The translations under genes and the position numbers were made by a program. A DNA stretch of 64,000 nt from Gordonia asplenii (GTDB lineage Bacteria; Actinomycetota; Actinomycetes; Mycobacteriales; Mycobacteriaceae). The notes under the pieces are model-generated. The model had not been told where the DNA came from. It worked only from the letters and a program-made list of their open reading frames with translations, and did not search any database. Positions within the stretch are counted from its first letter, which is position 1, and each line of letters starts with the position of its first letter. The stretch spans positions 1-64,000 of the forward strand of contig NZ_JABBNB010000022.1 in the NCBI RefSeq assembly GCF_012933505.1. The letters run 5' to 3'. Positions 10,572 to 19,751 of this stretch are shown here, piece by piece.

Positions 10572-12053
10572 TCACGCCCCCGAAGCACTCGGTGCGCTCG
10601 GGGCACTCGGTGCGCTCGGGGAGGCACCCAGCACCGCGAGGATTTCCGGGCCCTGCATGGTGATGTCTCCGGCACCCAGGGTCAGCACGATGTCGCCGGG
10701 CGCGGCCAGTCCGGCCACGACGGCGGGCAACTCGGACAGGTTCGGTGCGAAAACCGCGGGCGCGGTGACCAATTCGCTGATGCTGCGGCCACTGATGCCG
10801 GGCAGCGGCTCCTCGCGCGCGCCGTAGACGTCGGCGACCACCACCTGGTCGGCGGCCGACAGCGAAGCGGCGAAGTCGGCGGCGAATTCCTTTGTGCGCG
10901 AATACAGATGCGGCTGGAACACGGCGACCACCCGCCCCGCACCGGCCATCGACCGGGCGGCCGCGAGTACCGCCGCGACCTCCGTCGGGTGGTGCGCGTA
11001 GTCGTCGAACACCCGGATACCGCGCGCGGTGCCGCGGAACTCGAAGCGGCGGTGCACGCCGCTGAACGCCTCGATGCCTGCGATCACCCCGGCGAGTTCG
11101 CCACCGGCGCGCACGCAGCCGAGGATGGCGCCGAGCGCGTTGAGCGCCATGTGCTCACCCGGCACGGTGACGGTGAACTCGTGGGTGACCTCGTCGGCGT
11201 CGGGCAGCGCGAATCGCGCTCGCACGCGACTGCCCTTCGACGTCGGCTCCCATGAAAGCAGTTGCGCCGCAGTCCCGTTGCGGCCGTAGGTGAGAACCGT
11301 CACGTCGCGCTCGGCCAGCGTCGACGCCGTGCGCCGCGTGAGCGCAGCCGCGCCGGGATCGTCGGCGCACACCACGACGGTGCCGCCCGGTACGACGCGA
11401 TCACAGAATTTGTCGAATACCTCGACATAGGCCTGCTCGCTGCCGAAGAAGTCCAGGTGGTCGGCCTCGATATTGGTCACGACGATGACGTCGGGTCGAT
11501 ACTGCAGCAGCGAGCCGTCGCTCTCGTCCGCCTCGGCGACGAAGATGCCGCCCGTCCCGTGATGGGCGTTGGTGCCCGATTCGTTGAGCTCGCCGCCGAC
11601 CGCGAACGAGGGGTCGAGACCGCAATGCTGAAGTGCCACGACGGCCATCGACGTCGTGGAGGTCTTACCGTGGGTGCCCGCCACCAGCAGCGTGGAGTAG
11701 CCCTCCATCAGCGTCGCGAGGACTGCGGGGCGCAGCAGGATCGGGATGCCGCGTTGACGTGCGGCCACCAGTTCGGGGTTGGTCTTGGGGATCGCCGCGT
11801 GGGTGGTCACCACCACCGTCGGGCCGCCGGGCAGCTGGTCCAGCGACGCCGGGTCGTGCCCGATCGCGATCTGTGCGCCGCGCGTGCGCAGGGCGAGGAT
11901 TCCGCGGCCGTCCTTGGCGTCCGACCCGGACACCTGCCCGCCACGAGCGAGCAGGATGCGCGCGAGCCCGGACATTCCCGCACCGCCGATGCCAACCATG
12001 TGGACCCGCGCCAACGATTCGGGAAGTGTTGCGGTGGTTGAGGTTTCGTCCAT
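10572..12053 (-). CDS. murC: UDP-N-acetylmuramate--L-alanine ligase
   Basis: 493-residue Mur ligase that adds L-Ala to UDP-MurNAc in the cytoplasm. The N-terminal Rossmann domain carries [14 protein letters not shown]; the ATP site is [13 protein letters not shown]; the central domain has [10 protein letters not shown] and [11 protein letters not shown]; the C-terminal domain has [14 protein letters not shown]. The ATG at 12053 follows the murG stop by two bases. The last residues are an unusual Ser/Ala/Pro tail ([15 protein letters not shown]) encoded by an 18-bp tandem duplication. Confidence 0.97.
   Translation of the reverse strand: MDETSTTATLPESLARVHMVGIGGAGMSGLARILLARGGQVSGSDAKDGRGILALRTRGAQIAIGHDPASLDQLPGGPTVVVTTHAAIPKTNPELVAARQRGIPILLRPAVLATLMEGYSTLLVAGTHGKTSTTSMAVVALQHCGLDPSFAVGGELNESGTNAHHGTGGIFVAEADESDGSLLQYRPDVIVVTNIEADHLDFFGSEQAYVEVFDKFCDRVVPGGTVVVCADDPGAAALTRRTASTLAERDVTVLTYGRNGTAAQLLSWEPTSKGSRVRARFALPDADEVTHEFTVTVPGEHMALNALGAILGCVRAGGELAGVIAGIEAFSGVHRRFEFRGTARGIRVFDDYAHHPTEVAAVLAAARSMAGAGRVVAVFQPHLYSRTKEFAADFAASLSAADQVVVADVYGAREEPLPGISGRSISELVTAPAVFAPNLSELPAVVAGLAAPGDIVLTLGAGDITMQGPEILAVLGASPSAPSAPSAPSASGA
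10585..10620. repeat. 18-bp tandem duplication in the murC 3' end
   Basis: GCACTCGGTGCGCTCGGG occurs twice without a mismatch (10585-10602 and 10603-10620). It encodes the PSAP repeats of the MurC tail, in frame. Copy number is likely to vary between strains. Confidence 0.9.
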
Positions 12054-12055
12054 GA

Positions 12056-13228
12056 TCAATCCTTCTGCGCGGCGAAGTCGGCGGCGAGACCCAACGCGAT
12101 CCGCGCCACCGCGTCCGCGGCGTCGCCGTGTCCGCCGGCGACCGCCGAGCGCGACATCGCGGCGAGCCGCTCCGGATCGGCGAGCAGCGCGGGCACCTCG
12201 CGCGCGATCCATTCCGGCGTCATGTCCGCGTCGTCGACGAGCAGTGCTCCCCCGGCCTCGACGACGGGCAGCGCGTTGAGCCGCTGCTCCCCGTTGCCGT
12301 GCGGCAGCGGTACATACACCGCGGGCAATCCGGTCGCCGACACCTCGGCCACCGTCATGGCGCCCGACCGGCAGATCACCAGATCGGCCGCGGCGTACGC
12401 GAGATCCATGCGCTTGAGGTAGGCGACCGCGACATACGGCGGCGAGTCGTCGGACAGTTGCGGGTCCACGGTGTTCTTGGGGCCGTAGGCGTGCAGCACG
12501 CCGATACCCGCCGCACCGAGGGCGCCGGCCGCCCCGACGACCGCGTCGTTGAGCCTCGCCGCGCCCTGCGATCCGCCGAAGACCAGCAGCGTGGGGGCGT
12601 CGGCATCGAGCCCGAAGTAGTGACGAGCCTTGTCCCGCAACGCTTTGCGGTCGAGCTGCGCCAGCGACCCGCGCACCGGCATGCCGACCACCTGCGCACC
12701 CGGCAGCCCCGACGAGTCGACCGCGGCGAGCACTTTGTCGGCATACCGCGCGCCGACCTTGTTGGCGACGCCCGCCGATGCGTTCGCCTCGTGGATGACC
12801 ACCGGGATCCGACGCCGGCGGCGCAGATGGCCACGCGCCGCGAGATACGCGGGCATCGCGACATAGCCGCCGAAACCGACCAGCACGTCGGCGTCGACGT
12901 CGGCGAGCACCTTGCGAGCGGCCAGTACGGCGCGGCTCAACCGGAACGGCACCTTGAACAGATCCGCGGTGACCTTGCGCGGCATCGGCACGGGTGGGAT
13001 CAGCTCGAGCGAGTAGCCGCGCTCGGGCACGATGCGCGTCTCCAGACCGCGGGCGGTCCCCAGTGCGGTGATCCGGGCACCGGGTGCCGTCGCGGCCACG
13101 GCATCGGCGACCGCGAGTGCCGGCTCGATATGCCCGGCCGTGCCGCCACCTGCCACCACGACCGACAGATCGTCGAATGCGTGATCGTCGAGTGCGTTGT
13201 CATCCGGTCCGGTCACGGACGCCACCAC
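12056..13228 (-). CDS. murG: UDP-GlcNAc--MurNAc-pentapeptide-lipid GlcNAc transferase
   Basis: 390-residue GT28 transferase that converts lipid I to lipid II on the inner membrane face. N-terminal [18 protein letters not shown] is the glycine-rich lipid-carrier loop; [14 protein letters not shown] and [18 protein letters not shown] follow; the C-terminal UDP-GlcNAc domain has [34 protein letters not shown] and [13 protein letters not shown]. The GTG at 13228 overlaps the ftsW end by 16 bases; a GTG five codons further in is an alternative start. Confidence 0.97.
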   Translation of the reverse strand: MVASVTGPDDNALDDHAFDDLSVVVAGGGTAGHIEPALAVADAVAATAPGARITALGTARGLETRIVPERGYSLELIPPVPMPRKVTADLFKVPFRLSRAVLAARKVLADVDADVLVGFGGYVAMPAYLAARGHLRRRRRIPVVIHEANASAGVANKVGARYADKVLAAVDSSGLPGAQVVGMPVRGSLAQLDRKALRDKARHYFGLDADAPTLLVFGGSQGAARLNDAVVGAAGALGAAGIGVLHAYGPKNTVDPQLSDDSPPYVAVAYLKRMDLAYAAADLVICRSGAMTVAEVSATGLPAVYVPLPHGNGEQRLNALPVVEAGGALLVDDADMTPEWIAREVPALLADPERLAAMSRSAVAGGHGDAADAVARIALGLAADFAAQKD

Positions 13229-14853
13229 CGTTCTTGTTGCGTATCCGCCGCGCGCCGCGGATCGGCGCGCCCGGATCGATTGTCCTCGCCGGCGCGACGC
13301 GCTGCCCGCCGGACTCCGGTTGTGTCTCTCACATCGGCGCGACCGCTCCGTCGAGAACCGGCCGAGCCGCGCCGGGCACCCGAGGTGAGCAAGTCATACG
13401 ACGACGCTCGACCCGCCCCCGGCCGCGGACGTCCCGTCGGCTGGCGTGTTCGGGACGAGCCGGATGCGCCGCGCTGCGGTTTGTCCCGGGGATGGCGCCA
13501 CCCCGCTCGCGTCGACTGCTCGTCGCGCGGCCGCTGATCGAGGCGGTCGCGGAGCCGATCGGCGCGAGTCGGGTGATAGGCGACCGGGGTGGGCAGCCGG
13601 AGCAGCCGGCTGACCCGCGCGGGGCCGCTCGCGGTGAGCGCGGCGACGGCGTCGGGCTCGTGCCGAGCCGCATTGGCCATCAGACCGAGCATCGCCAGGA
13701 CCGTCAGGGTCGACGTTCCGCCCGCCGACAACAGGGGCAACTGGATGCCGGTCACCGGCAACAGCCCCACCACGTAGCCGATGTTGATGAAGGCCTGCGC
13801 CGTGATCAGTACCGTGATCGTCGCGGTCATCAGCTTGAGGAACGGATCGACCGACCGTGCGGCGATGCGCAGGCCGAGGAAGGCGAGCAGCGCGAACAGC
13901 CCGACGACCAGCAGTCCGCCGATCAGGCCGAGCTCTTCTCCGATGATCGCGAAGATGAAGTCGTTGTGGGCGTTGGGCAGGTAGTTCCACTTTGCTCGGC
14001 TCTGCCCCAGCCCCACGCCGAAGATGCCGCCGTTGGCCAGTGCATACGTCGCCTGTCGCGCCTGGTAGCCCGCGCCCTGCGGATCGTTGATCGCGCCGAA
14101 GAAGCTGCGCACACGCTCGGACCGGTAGCCCTCGGCCAGCGCGAGCACGACGGCGATCGCGACGCCGGACGCGACGAAGCCGCCGAACACCCGCAGCGGC
14201 AGGCCGGCGAACCACAGCAGGGCGCCGACGATGATCGCGACGGTGATCGTCGTGGACAAGTTGGGTTCGAGCATGATGAACAGACAGATCAGGATCGCCA
14301 TCGGCAGCAGCGGCACGAGCAGTTCACGCAGTGACGCGTTCTCCCGGCGACGCGAGGCGAGCAGGTGCGCGCCCCAGACGCACAACGCCACCTTGACCAG
14401 CTCCGACGGCTGGACGGACAGTCCGCCGATGACGAACCAGCGCCGCGCACCCTGGCTCAGCGTGCCGATCCCGGGGATCAGCACCAGACCGAGCAGGAAC
14501 GTCGTGATCGCGATCATCGGCATCGCGACGCGGCGGATCAGCCGGATCGGCAGTCGCATCATCACGTAGAACCCGACGAGACCGAGCAGCGCGAAGGTCA
14601 CCTGGGTGGTGAACAGCCCGTACGCGGACCCCTCTTTCGAATAGCCTTCCACCGACGACGCGGAGAGCACCATGACCAGGCCGAATACGGTCAGAAAGAA
14701 GGCCATCGCGAGGATCAGGTGAAACGACGCCAGTGGTCTGCCGAGGACGGTCCGCACGGCCGCGACGATGGCGGCCGGCCAACTCATGTCGTCGGCCGCC
14801 GCTCGCTTGGTTCCCGGCGCCTGCGGCTCGTCGCGGCCTGCGCCCGCGCTCAT
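13213..14853 (-). CDS. ftsW: SEDS peptidoglycan glycosyltransferase FtsW
   Basis: 546-residue multi-pass membrane glycosyltransferase that polymerises septal glycan with FtsI. The SEDS core has about ten helices, [20 protein letters not shown], the catalytic-region [13 protein letters not shown] and the C-terminal [19 protein letters not shown]. After the last helix there is a tail of about 115 residues very rich in Arg, Pro, Ser and Asp, probably cytoplasmic; in mycobacteria the FtsW tail contacts FtsZ. ATG 14853 overlaps the murD stop as ATGA. The tail-encoding end overlaps murG. Confidence 0.96.
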   Translation of the reverse strand: MSAGAGRDEPQAPGTKRAAADDMSWPAAIVAAVRTVLGRPLASFHLILAMAFFLTVFGLVMVLSASSVEGYSKEGSAYGLFTTQVTFALLGLVGFYVMMRLPIRLIRRVAMPMIAITTFLLGLVLIPGIGTLSQGARRWFVIGGLSVQPSELVKVALCVWGAHLLASRRRENASLRELLVPLLPMAILICLFIMLEPNLSTTITVAIIVGALLWFAGLPLRVFGGFVASGVAIAVVLALAEGYRSERVRSFFGAINDPQGAGYQARQATYALANGGIFGVGLGQSRAKWNYLPNAHNDFIFAIIGEELGLIGGLLVVGLFALLAFLGLRIAARSVDPFLKLMTATITVLITAQAFINIGYVVGLLPVTGIQLPLLSAGGTSTLTVLAMLGLMANAARHEPDAVAALTASGPARVSRLLRLPTPVAYHPTRADRLRDRLDQRPRDEQSTRAGWRHPRDKPQRGASGSSRTRQPTGRPRPGAGRASSYDLLTSGARRGSAGSRRSGRADVRDTTGVRRAARRAGEDNRSGRADPRRAADTQQERWWRP

Positions 14854-16415
14854 CGGTTCGCCCGGGCCGATTCCACCACGCTGCGGGCGGCGGTGGCGAA
14901 GGCATCGCCTCGGACGCCGTACCCGGCGAACATGTCCAGCGATGCCGCGGCGGGTGCGAGCAGCACCGCCGAGACCGGCTCGCTCGCGGCACCCGCATCC
15001 GACGCCGCGGCCAGCCGCCACGCCTGCTCGACGGCGGCGGTCATCACCGCCTGCGACGACGACGGATCGCGGACTGGATCGACCGGCTGATTTGGCGCCT
15101 CGACCGCGGGCTGCGCCAGAACTGTCCCTTCGACGACACTCACCCGCCCATCGTCCCCTGTGAATACTGTGACTGTTGGGACTTCTGGGGCGTGTCGCGC
15201 AATCGTGTCGACGATTACTCGCCGATCCCGGCCGATCGCGACCACCCCGGCGAGCCGATGTGCGTGCGCGGTCACCAGTTCGTCGACCGAGGCACCCTTG
15301 AGTAGGCCGCCTGCAATCAGGACGACACGATCATGGCCGGCCAACGCCGCCATCGCCGCGTGCGGATTCGTTGCCTTCGAGTCGTCGACGAATTTCACCG
15401 CCACCCCGCCGAGGTCGGCGGTGGCCACCACTTCCCCGCGATGTGCGGCAGGCGCGTAAGCGCGCAGTCCCTGTGCGACCTGCGCGGGCGTGACCCCGAC
15501 GGCGCGGGCCAGCGCCGCGGCGGCCAGGGCGTCGGCGATCCCCGACGGTCCGGCCGGACGCACCGCACCCGCATCGATCAGTTCGACCTCGACGTCACCG
15601 AAGGCGGCGTCGACGAGCATCCCGCCGCGCACGCCGAGTTGTCCCGGCGCCGGCTCGTTCAGCGTGAAGCCGACCCGCCTGCTGTCCGGGCCGATCGGCA
15701 GGGTGGCGGCGACGGCGTCGTCGTCGCCGACGACGGCGACCCTCGCCTGCAGCGCGAGCGCCTTGTCAGCGGCGTACGCCGCAAACGATCCGTGCCAGTC
15801 GAGATGATCTTCGGCGACATTGAGGACTACCGCCGCATCGGCGTGGACCGAAGGCGCCCAATGCAATTGGAAGCTGGACAGCTCCACGCACAGCACGTCG
15901 ACCCGGGCTCCGGCAGGTTCGCCGACCATCGCGTCGAGCACCGTCAGTCCGTAGTTGCCGCAGGCCGCTGCAGCGGCACCCGACGCCGACATGATCGCCT
16001 CGACCATTCCGGTGGTCGTCGTCTTACCGTTTGTCCCGGTCACCACCAGCCAGGTACGCGGCGCGCCGAGCAGTCCGGCGCGATCGAGTTGCCACGCCAG
16101 CTCCACTTCGCCCCACACCGCGACCGCGGCGGCCGCCGCGGTCACGGGCAGCGGGTGCGTCGGCGCGAACCCCGGCGACACGACCAGCAGCTCCACGTCG
16201 TCGAACCCGGCGTCGAGCGCGGTTTCGATGGACGACCCCGGCACCTGCACGCCGGCGAGGGTGACCGTGGCCGGCGTGGAGTAGCGGTCGTCGACGAGCC
16301 GTACACGTGTGCCGATGCCGGCGAGATAGGTCGCCGCCGAGATGCCCGCGGCGCCGGCACCGGCGACCAGCACCGTCGAGTCCGACAGGGCGGCCACCAA
16401 TTGCGCGTTATCCAC
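14850..16415 (-). CDS. murD: UDP-N-acetylmuramoylalanine--D-glutamate ligase
   Basis: 521-residue Mur ligase adding D-Glu to UDP-MurNAc-L-Ala. It has the Rossmann start [20 protein letters not shown], the ATP loop [31 protein letters not shown] and the C-terminal [19 protein letters not shown]. The GTG at 16415 overlaps the mraY stop by eight bases; the open frame runs further upstream but inside mraY. The 3' end overlaps ftsW by four bases. It is slightly longer than E. coli MurD because of Ala-rich insertions in the C-terminal domain. Confidence 0.97.
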   Translation of the reverse strand: MDNAQLVAALSDSTVLVAGAGAAGISAATYLAGIGTRVRLVDDRYSTPATVTLAGVQVPGSSIETALDAGFDDVELLVVSPGFAPTHPLPVTAAAAAVAVWGEVELAWQLDRAGLLGAPRTWLVVTGTNGKTTTTGMVEAIMSASGAAAAACGNYGLTVLDAMVGEPAGARVDVLCVELSSFQLHWAPSVHADAAVVLNVAEDHLDWHGSFAAYAADKALALQARVAVVGDDDAVAATLPIGPDSRRVGFTLNEPAPGQLGVRGGMLVDAAFGDVEVELIDAGAVRPAGPSGIADALAAAALARAVGVTPAQVAQGLRAYAPAAHRGEVVATADLGGVAVKFVDDSKATNPHAAMAALAGHDRVVLIAGGLLKGASVDELVTAHAHRLAGVVAIGRDRRVIVDTIARHAPEVPTVTVFTGDDGRVSVVEGTVLAQPAVEAPNQPVDPVRDPSSSQAVMTAAVEQAWRLAAASDAGAASEPVSAVLLAPAAASLDMFAGYGVRGDAFATAARSVVESARANR

Positions 16416-17496
16416 TGGCCGCGATGAATTCGCCGTAGAACAGGGACAGTCCCAGCGCACACGCGATGGCGGTGAGCAGCCAGAATCGGATGATCACCGT
16501 CGTCTCCGCCCAGCCGCCCAGCTCGAAGTGGTGATGGAACGGCGCCATCCGGAAGACGCGTCGCCCGGTCGTGCGGAAGAAGGCGATCTGAATGACCACC
16601 GACACGATCTCCGCGACGAACAGTGCGCCGAGCACGACGGCCAGCAGTTCGGTCCGCGTCGTGATCGACAGTCCCGCCAGCAGACCACCCAGTGCCAGCG
16701 AGCCGGTGTCGCCCATGAAGATCTTGGCCGGTGCGGCGTTCCACCAGAGGAATCCGAGGCAGGCGCCGCCGCCGGCGACCGCCAGCAGGGCGAGGTCGAG
16801 CGGGTCGCGGACGTGGTAACAGCCCGGATTGCCGACGGCGGCCGATCCGCCGACGCAGGCGTTGTCGTACTGCCACAGCGCCACCAGCACGTAGGTGCCC
16901 AGGACCATCGCCATCGACCCGGCGGCGAGACCGTCGAGGCCGTCGGTGAAGTTCACCGCATTCGACCAGGCGGCGACGACCAGCCAACAGAAGACGACGA
17001 ACACGATCGAGCCCATCGAGATGGCGAGAATGTCGCGCACGTAGGACAGGTTGGTGCTCGCGGGCGCATCCCCGGCGTCGTTGCGGAACTGAATCACCAA
17101 GACGCCGAACAGGATTGCCGCGATGAACTGCCCGACCGACTTGGCGGTCTTGTTCAGTCCGAGATTGCGATGTTTGCGGATCTTGATGAAGTCGTCGAGA
17201 AAGCCGACGATCCCCAGTGCGACGGCGAGACCGAGGACCAACATGCCCGACGCGCGTGGGCCGGTGCCGTGCACGATGAAACCGACGAGATGCGCGCCGA
17301 AGTATCCGGCCACCAACGCGGTGATGATGGCCACGCCACCCATCGACGGGGTGCCGCGTTTAGTCTGGTGACTCTGCGGGCCCTCGACGCGGATCTCCTG
17401 GCCGAAGCCCTGCCGCGAAAACACCTTGATCAGAATCGGGGTCAACAGAATCGCGACCGTCAGCGAGATCGCGCCCGCAATCAGGATCTGCCACAC
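16408..17496 (-). CDS. mraY: Phospho-N-acetylmuramoyl-pentapeptide transferase
   Basis: 362-residue, ten-helix membrane enzyme that moves phospho-MurNAc-pentapeptide onto decaprenyl phosphate to make lipid I. Visible marks are [14 protein letters not shown], the catalytic [17 protein letters not shown] and the [15 protein letters not shown] loop near the C-terminus. GTG 17496 is preceded by AAGGGA. In other actinobacteria murF ends right at this gene; here 108 bases of short repeats and a MurE-MurF chimera lie upstream instead. Confidence 0.97.
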   Translation of the reverse strand: MWQILIAGAISLTVAILLTPILIKVFSRQGFGQEIRVEGPQSHQTKRGTPSMGGVAIITALVAGYFGAHLVGFIVHGTGPRASGMLVLGLAVALGIVGFLDDFIKIRKHRNLGLNKTAKSVGQFIAAILFGVLVIQFRNDAGDAPASTNLSYVRDILAISMGSIVFVVFCWLVVAAWSNAVNFTDGLDGLAAGSMAMVLGTYVLVALWQYDNACVGGSAAVGNPGCYHVRDPLDLALLAVAGGGACLGFLWWNAAPAKIFMGDTGSLALGGLLAGLSITTRTELLAVVLGALFVAEIVSVVIQIAFFRTTGRRVFRMAPFHHHFELGGWAETTVIIRFWLLTAIACALGLSLFYGEFIAASG

Positions 17497-17512
17497 AAGT
17501 AGGTCCCTTACC

Positions 17513-17586
17513 GTTTGTTGGTTCCGATGTCGTCTTGTTGGTTTCGATGACGACGTCTTGTTGGTTCCGATGACGTCTTGTCAGCC
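17513..17586. repeat. Three imperfect 20-23 bp tandem repeats between murE and mraY
   Basis: Units starting TGTTGGTTCCGATG at 17517, TGTTGGTTTCGATG at 17537 and TGTTGGTTCCGATG at 17560, each followed by a GTCGTCT or ACGTCT tail. The stretch has no coding potential and sits exactly where murF would normally end. It may be a scar of rearrangement. Confidence 0.8.
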
Positions 17587-17604
17587 TTCTATCAAACCCT
17601 GTTC

Positions 17605-17958
17605 TCAGGTTGTCAAGACGACCAGCCCCGCCGCAGTCAGCTCGGCCGTGAGCCCGGTCACCGCGCCCGGTCCGGCCAGCGCGACCATGTCGCCGGTGGC
17701 GGGCTGCCAGTCCGGGTCTGAACGCAGCAGGTCACGTGCCTGTTCGGCGTCGAGCGCCAACACGGCCTCCTCGCCCCACGAGCCTTCCATGACCGCTCCC
17801 TGGTGCAACGCGCGCACCGCGCGCGAACTGCCGACGGCGAGGATCTTGTCGACGGCCAACCGGACCGCGAGACGCCCGAGGCGGTCGTGATCGACGACGG
17901 TCTGCTGCTCGTCGGCGCCGGCGTCGGGGGCCAATTCCCCCAGGATCAGCCAGGTCCG
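17605..17958 (-). other. MurF C-terminal domain module fused to MurE
   Basis: This part of the chimera covers the final 117 residues. It is compared from memory with M. tuberculosis MurF (SWAVLGEMAELG, EHDRIGRLAVRLDVSRLVVVG, MHHGAVLEGAWG). The match is clear over the first 65 residues and weak afterwards. No ORF in any frame nearby encodes the first two thirds of MurF. Confidence 0.8.
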
Positions 17959-19638
17959 CGCGCCACGCTCGCGGTGAGCGCTGCCCACCCCGGCGTCGGC
18001 CGCATCGGCGACCAGACGCCGGACCAGCTTGCCCGCGTCGGCGACGGTGGCCACCTCGCCCGGTCTCGCCGCCGCGCGCAGTGCCTCGGCGACGACCAGG
18101 CGATCGTCGAACGGATGTTTGACGCCGTTGATCTCCTGCCCGGCCTCGTGTCCCTTGCCCGCGATCAGCACGACGTCGCCGGGTCGCGCCCAGGCGACCG
18201 CTTCGGTGATCGCGGCAGCCCGGTCCCCGACGTTGCGGATCGGCTCGGCCGACGCGGGACGGTCGCGCGCGGCGACGTCGACCGCGCCGCCGTAGACCGC
18301 CGCCCTGATCATCGCCGGGTCTTCGGTGCGCGGATTGTCGTCGGTGATGACTACCAGCTCCGCGCCGCGTGCAGCCGCGGCGCCCATCTTGGCGCGTTTG
18401 TCGGTGTCGCGATCGCCGCCCGCTCCGACGACGACGGCGATCCGCCCGGCGGTCTGCGCGCGCAGGGTCGCGATCACGGCCTCCAGGGCAGCCGGTTTGT
18501 GGGCGTAGTCGACGACGGCGAGAAACTGCTGCCCTTCGTCGATGCGCTGCAGCCGACCGGGCACCGACACCGCGGCCAGGCCGGCCGTGATCGCATCGAA
18601 GGCGACGCCGACCGAGCGTGTGATCGCAAGGGCGACAAGGGCGTTGGCGACGTTGAAGCGTCCCGGCACGGGCAGGGTGAGTGCTAGCTCATCGCCCTCG
18701 CGACTCGTCACGCGAACGGTCTGGGTGCCGTCGTCGGCGACCACCGACTCCCCGGCCGTCCACTGTGCGGGCGTGTCGCCGGTCGACACGGTGACCGGCG
18801 AGGACGCTATCTGCGCCATCCGGGCTCCCCACGCGTCGTCGACGCAGACGACGCTGCGTCGCGCGTGCAGTGGCGTGCCCCCGCCCGGCGTCGAATCCGG
18901 TTGGAACAGAAGCGCTTTAGCCGCGAAGTAGTCTTCCATCGTCGGGTGGAAGTCGAGGTGGTCCTGGGACAGATTGGTGAACGCCCCGACGTCGAACCGG
19001 GATCCGGCGACGCGACCGAGTGACAGTGCGTGGCTCGACACCTCCATCACCACGGTGTCGACTCCCTGCTCGACCATCGCGGCGAACAACGCCTGCAGAT
19101 CGGGAGCCTCGGGAGTCGTCAGCGAACTCGGTTGTGCCACACCGTTGATTCGGGTCGCCACCGTGCCGAGCAGACCGACCGAGCGGCCCGCCGCGAGCAG
19201 AATCGACTCGACCATGAAGGCGGTGGTGGTCTTGCCCGACGTCCCGGTGATGCCGATGAGCGTCAGTGCGCCGCTCGGGTCACCGTAGATCGTGGAGCTC
19301 AGCTCGCCGAGCACCGACCTGGGGTCGGGATGGACCAGGATCGCGACGGTGTCGGGCAGATCCGTGGGCAGCAGCGCACGTCCCGCGGGGTCGGTGAAGA
19401 TCGCGCGAGCGCCCGCGAGCACCGCGTCGGCGGCGAATCGCGCGCCGTGCACCCGCGTCCCGGGCAGTGCGGCGAACAGTTCACCGGGGACGATCGACTG
19501 CGCGCGCAGGTTGACTCCGGCCACCGTGGTGTCGGGGGAACCGATCACCTCGGCGTCGATCGACGACGCCAACTCCCCGACCCGCGTGGGAGTGACTCGC
19601 TGCGGGCGAATCGGCCCGGATTGTTGCGACTGCGACAC
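17605..19638 (-). CDS. murE: MurE (UDP-MurNAc-tripeptide ligase) fused in frame to a MurF C-terminal domain
   Basis: 677 residues. Residues 1-525 are a complete MurE: the ATP loop GITGTSGKTTTAFMVESI, TTPEAPDLQALFAAMV, the carbamylated-Lys region and TDDNPRTEDP, the DNPR motif that selects meso-diaminopimelate, ending FDDRLVVAEAL. After a linker of about 35 residues, residues 561-677 (TWLILGELAP, DHDRLGRLAVRLAVDKILAVG, ALHQGAVMEGSWGEE) match the C-terminal domain of actinobacterial MurF. The MurF UDP-sugar and ATP domains and the YNANP motif are absent, and the usual KASN/KGS-like segment reads LAGPGAV. GTG 19638 follows AGGAGG by nine bases. MurE activity is expected; any MurF activity from this protein is not. 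Confidence 0.9.
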   Translation of the reverse strand: MSQSQQSGPIRPQRVTPTRVGELASSIDAEVIGSPDTTVAGVNLRAQSIVPGELFAALPGTRVHGARFAADAVLAGARAIFTDPAGRALLPTDLPDTVAILVHPDPRSVLGELSSTIYGDPSGALTLIGITGTSGKTTTAFMVESILLAAGRSVGLLGTVATRINGVAQPSSLTTPEAPDLQALFAAMVEQGVDTVVMEVSSHALSLGRVAGSRFDVGAFTNLSQDHLDFHPTMEDYFAAKALLFQPDSTPGGGTPLHARRSVVCVDDAWGARMAQIASSPVTVSTGDTPAQWTAGESVVADDGTQTVRVTSREGDELALTLPVPGRFNVANALVALAITRSVGVAFDAITAGLAAVSVPGRLQRIDEGQQFLAVVDYAHKPAALEAVIATLRAQTAGRIAVVVGAGGDRDTDKRAKMGAAAARGAELVVITDDNPRTEDPAMIRAAVYGGAVDVAARDRPASAEPIRNVGDRAAAITEAVAWARPGDVVLIAGKGHEAGQEINGVKHPFDDRLVVAEALRAAARPGEVATVADAGKLVRRLVADAADAGVGSAHRERGARTWLILGELAPDAGADEQQTVVDHDRLGRLAVRLAVDKILAVGSSRAVRALHQGAVMEGSWGEEAVLALDAEQARDLLRSDPDWQPATGDMVALAGPGAVTGLTAELTAAGLVVLTT

Positions 19639-19751
19639 GCGCCATCGCCTCCTAACTGTTCGCACCGACACGGCTTTCACCGCACATCAAGATACCGCCA
19701 CCCACCGACAGCCCCGCCGAGCCGTCGGAGCGGGGCCGGACCCGAGACGCC

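Noticed and set aside
17497-19638. A frameshifted or split murF hidden in another frame
   Set aside because: No frame in this interval encodes MurF N-terminal or ATP-domain motifs; the other frames are antisense or low-quality shadows of murE.
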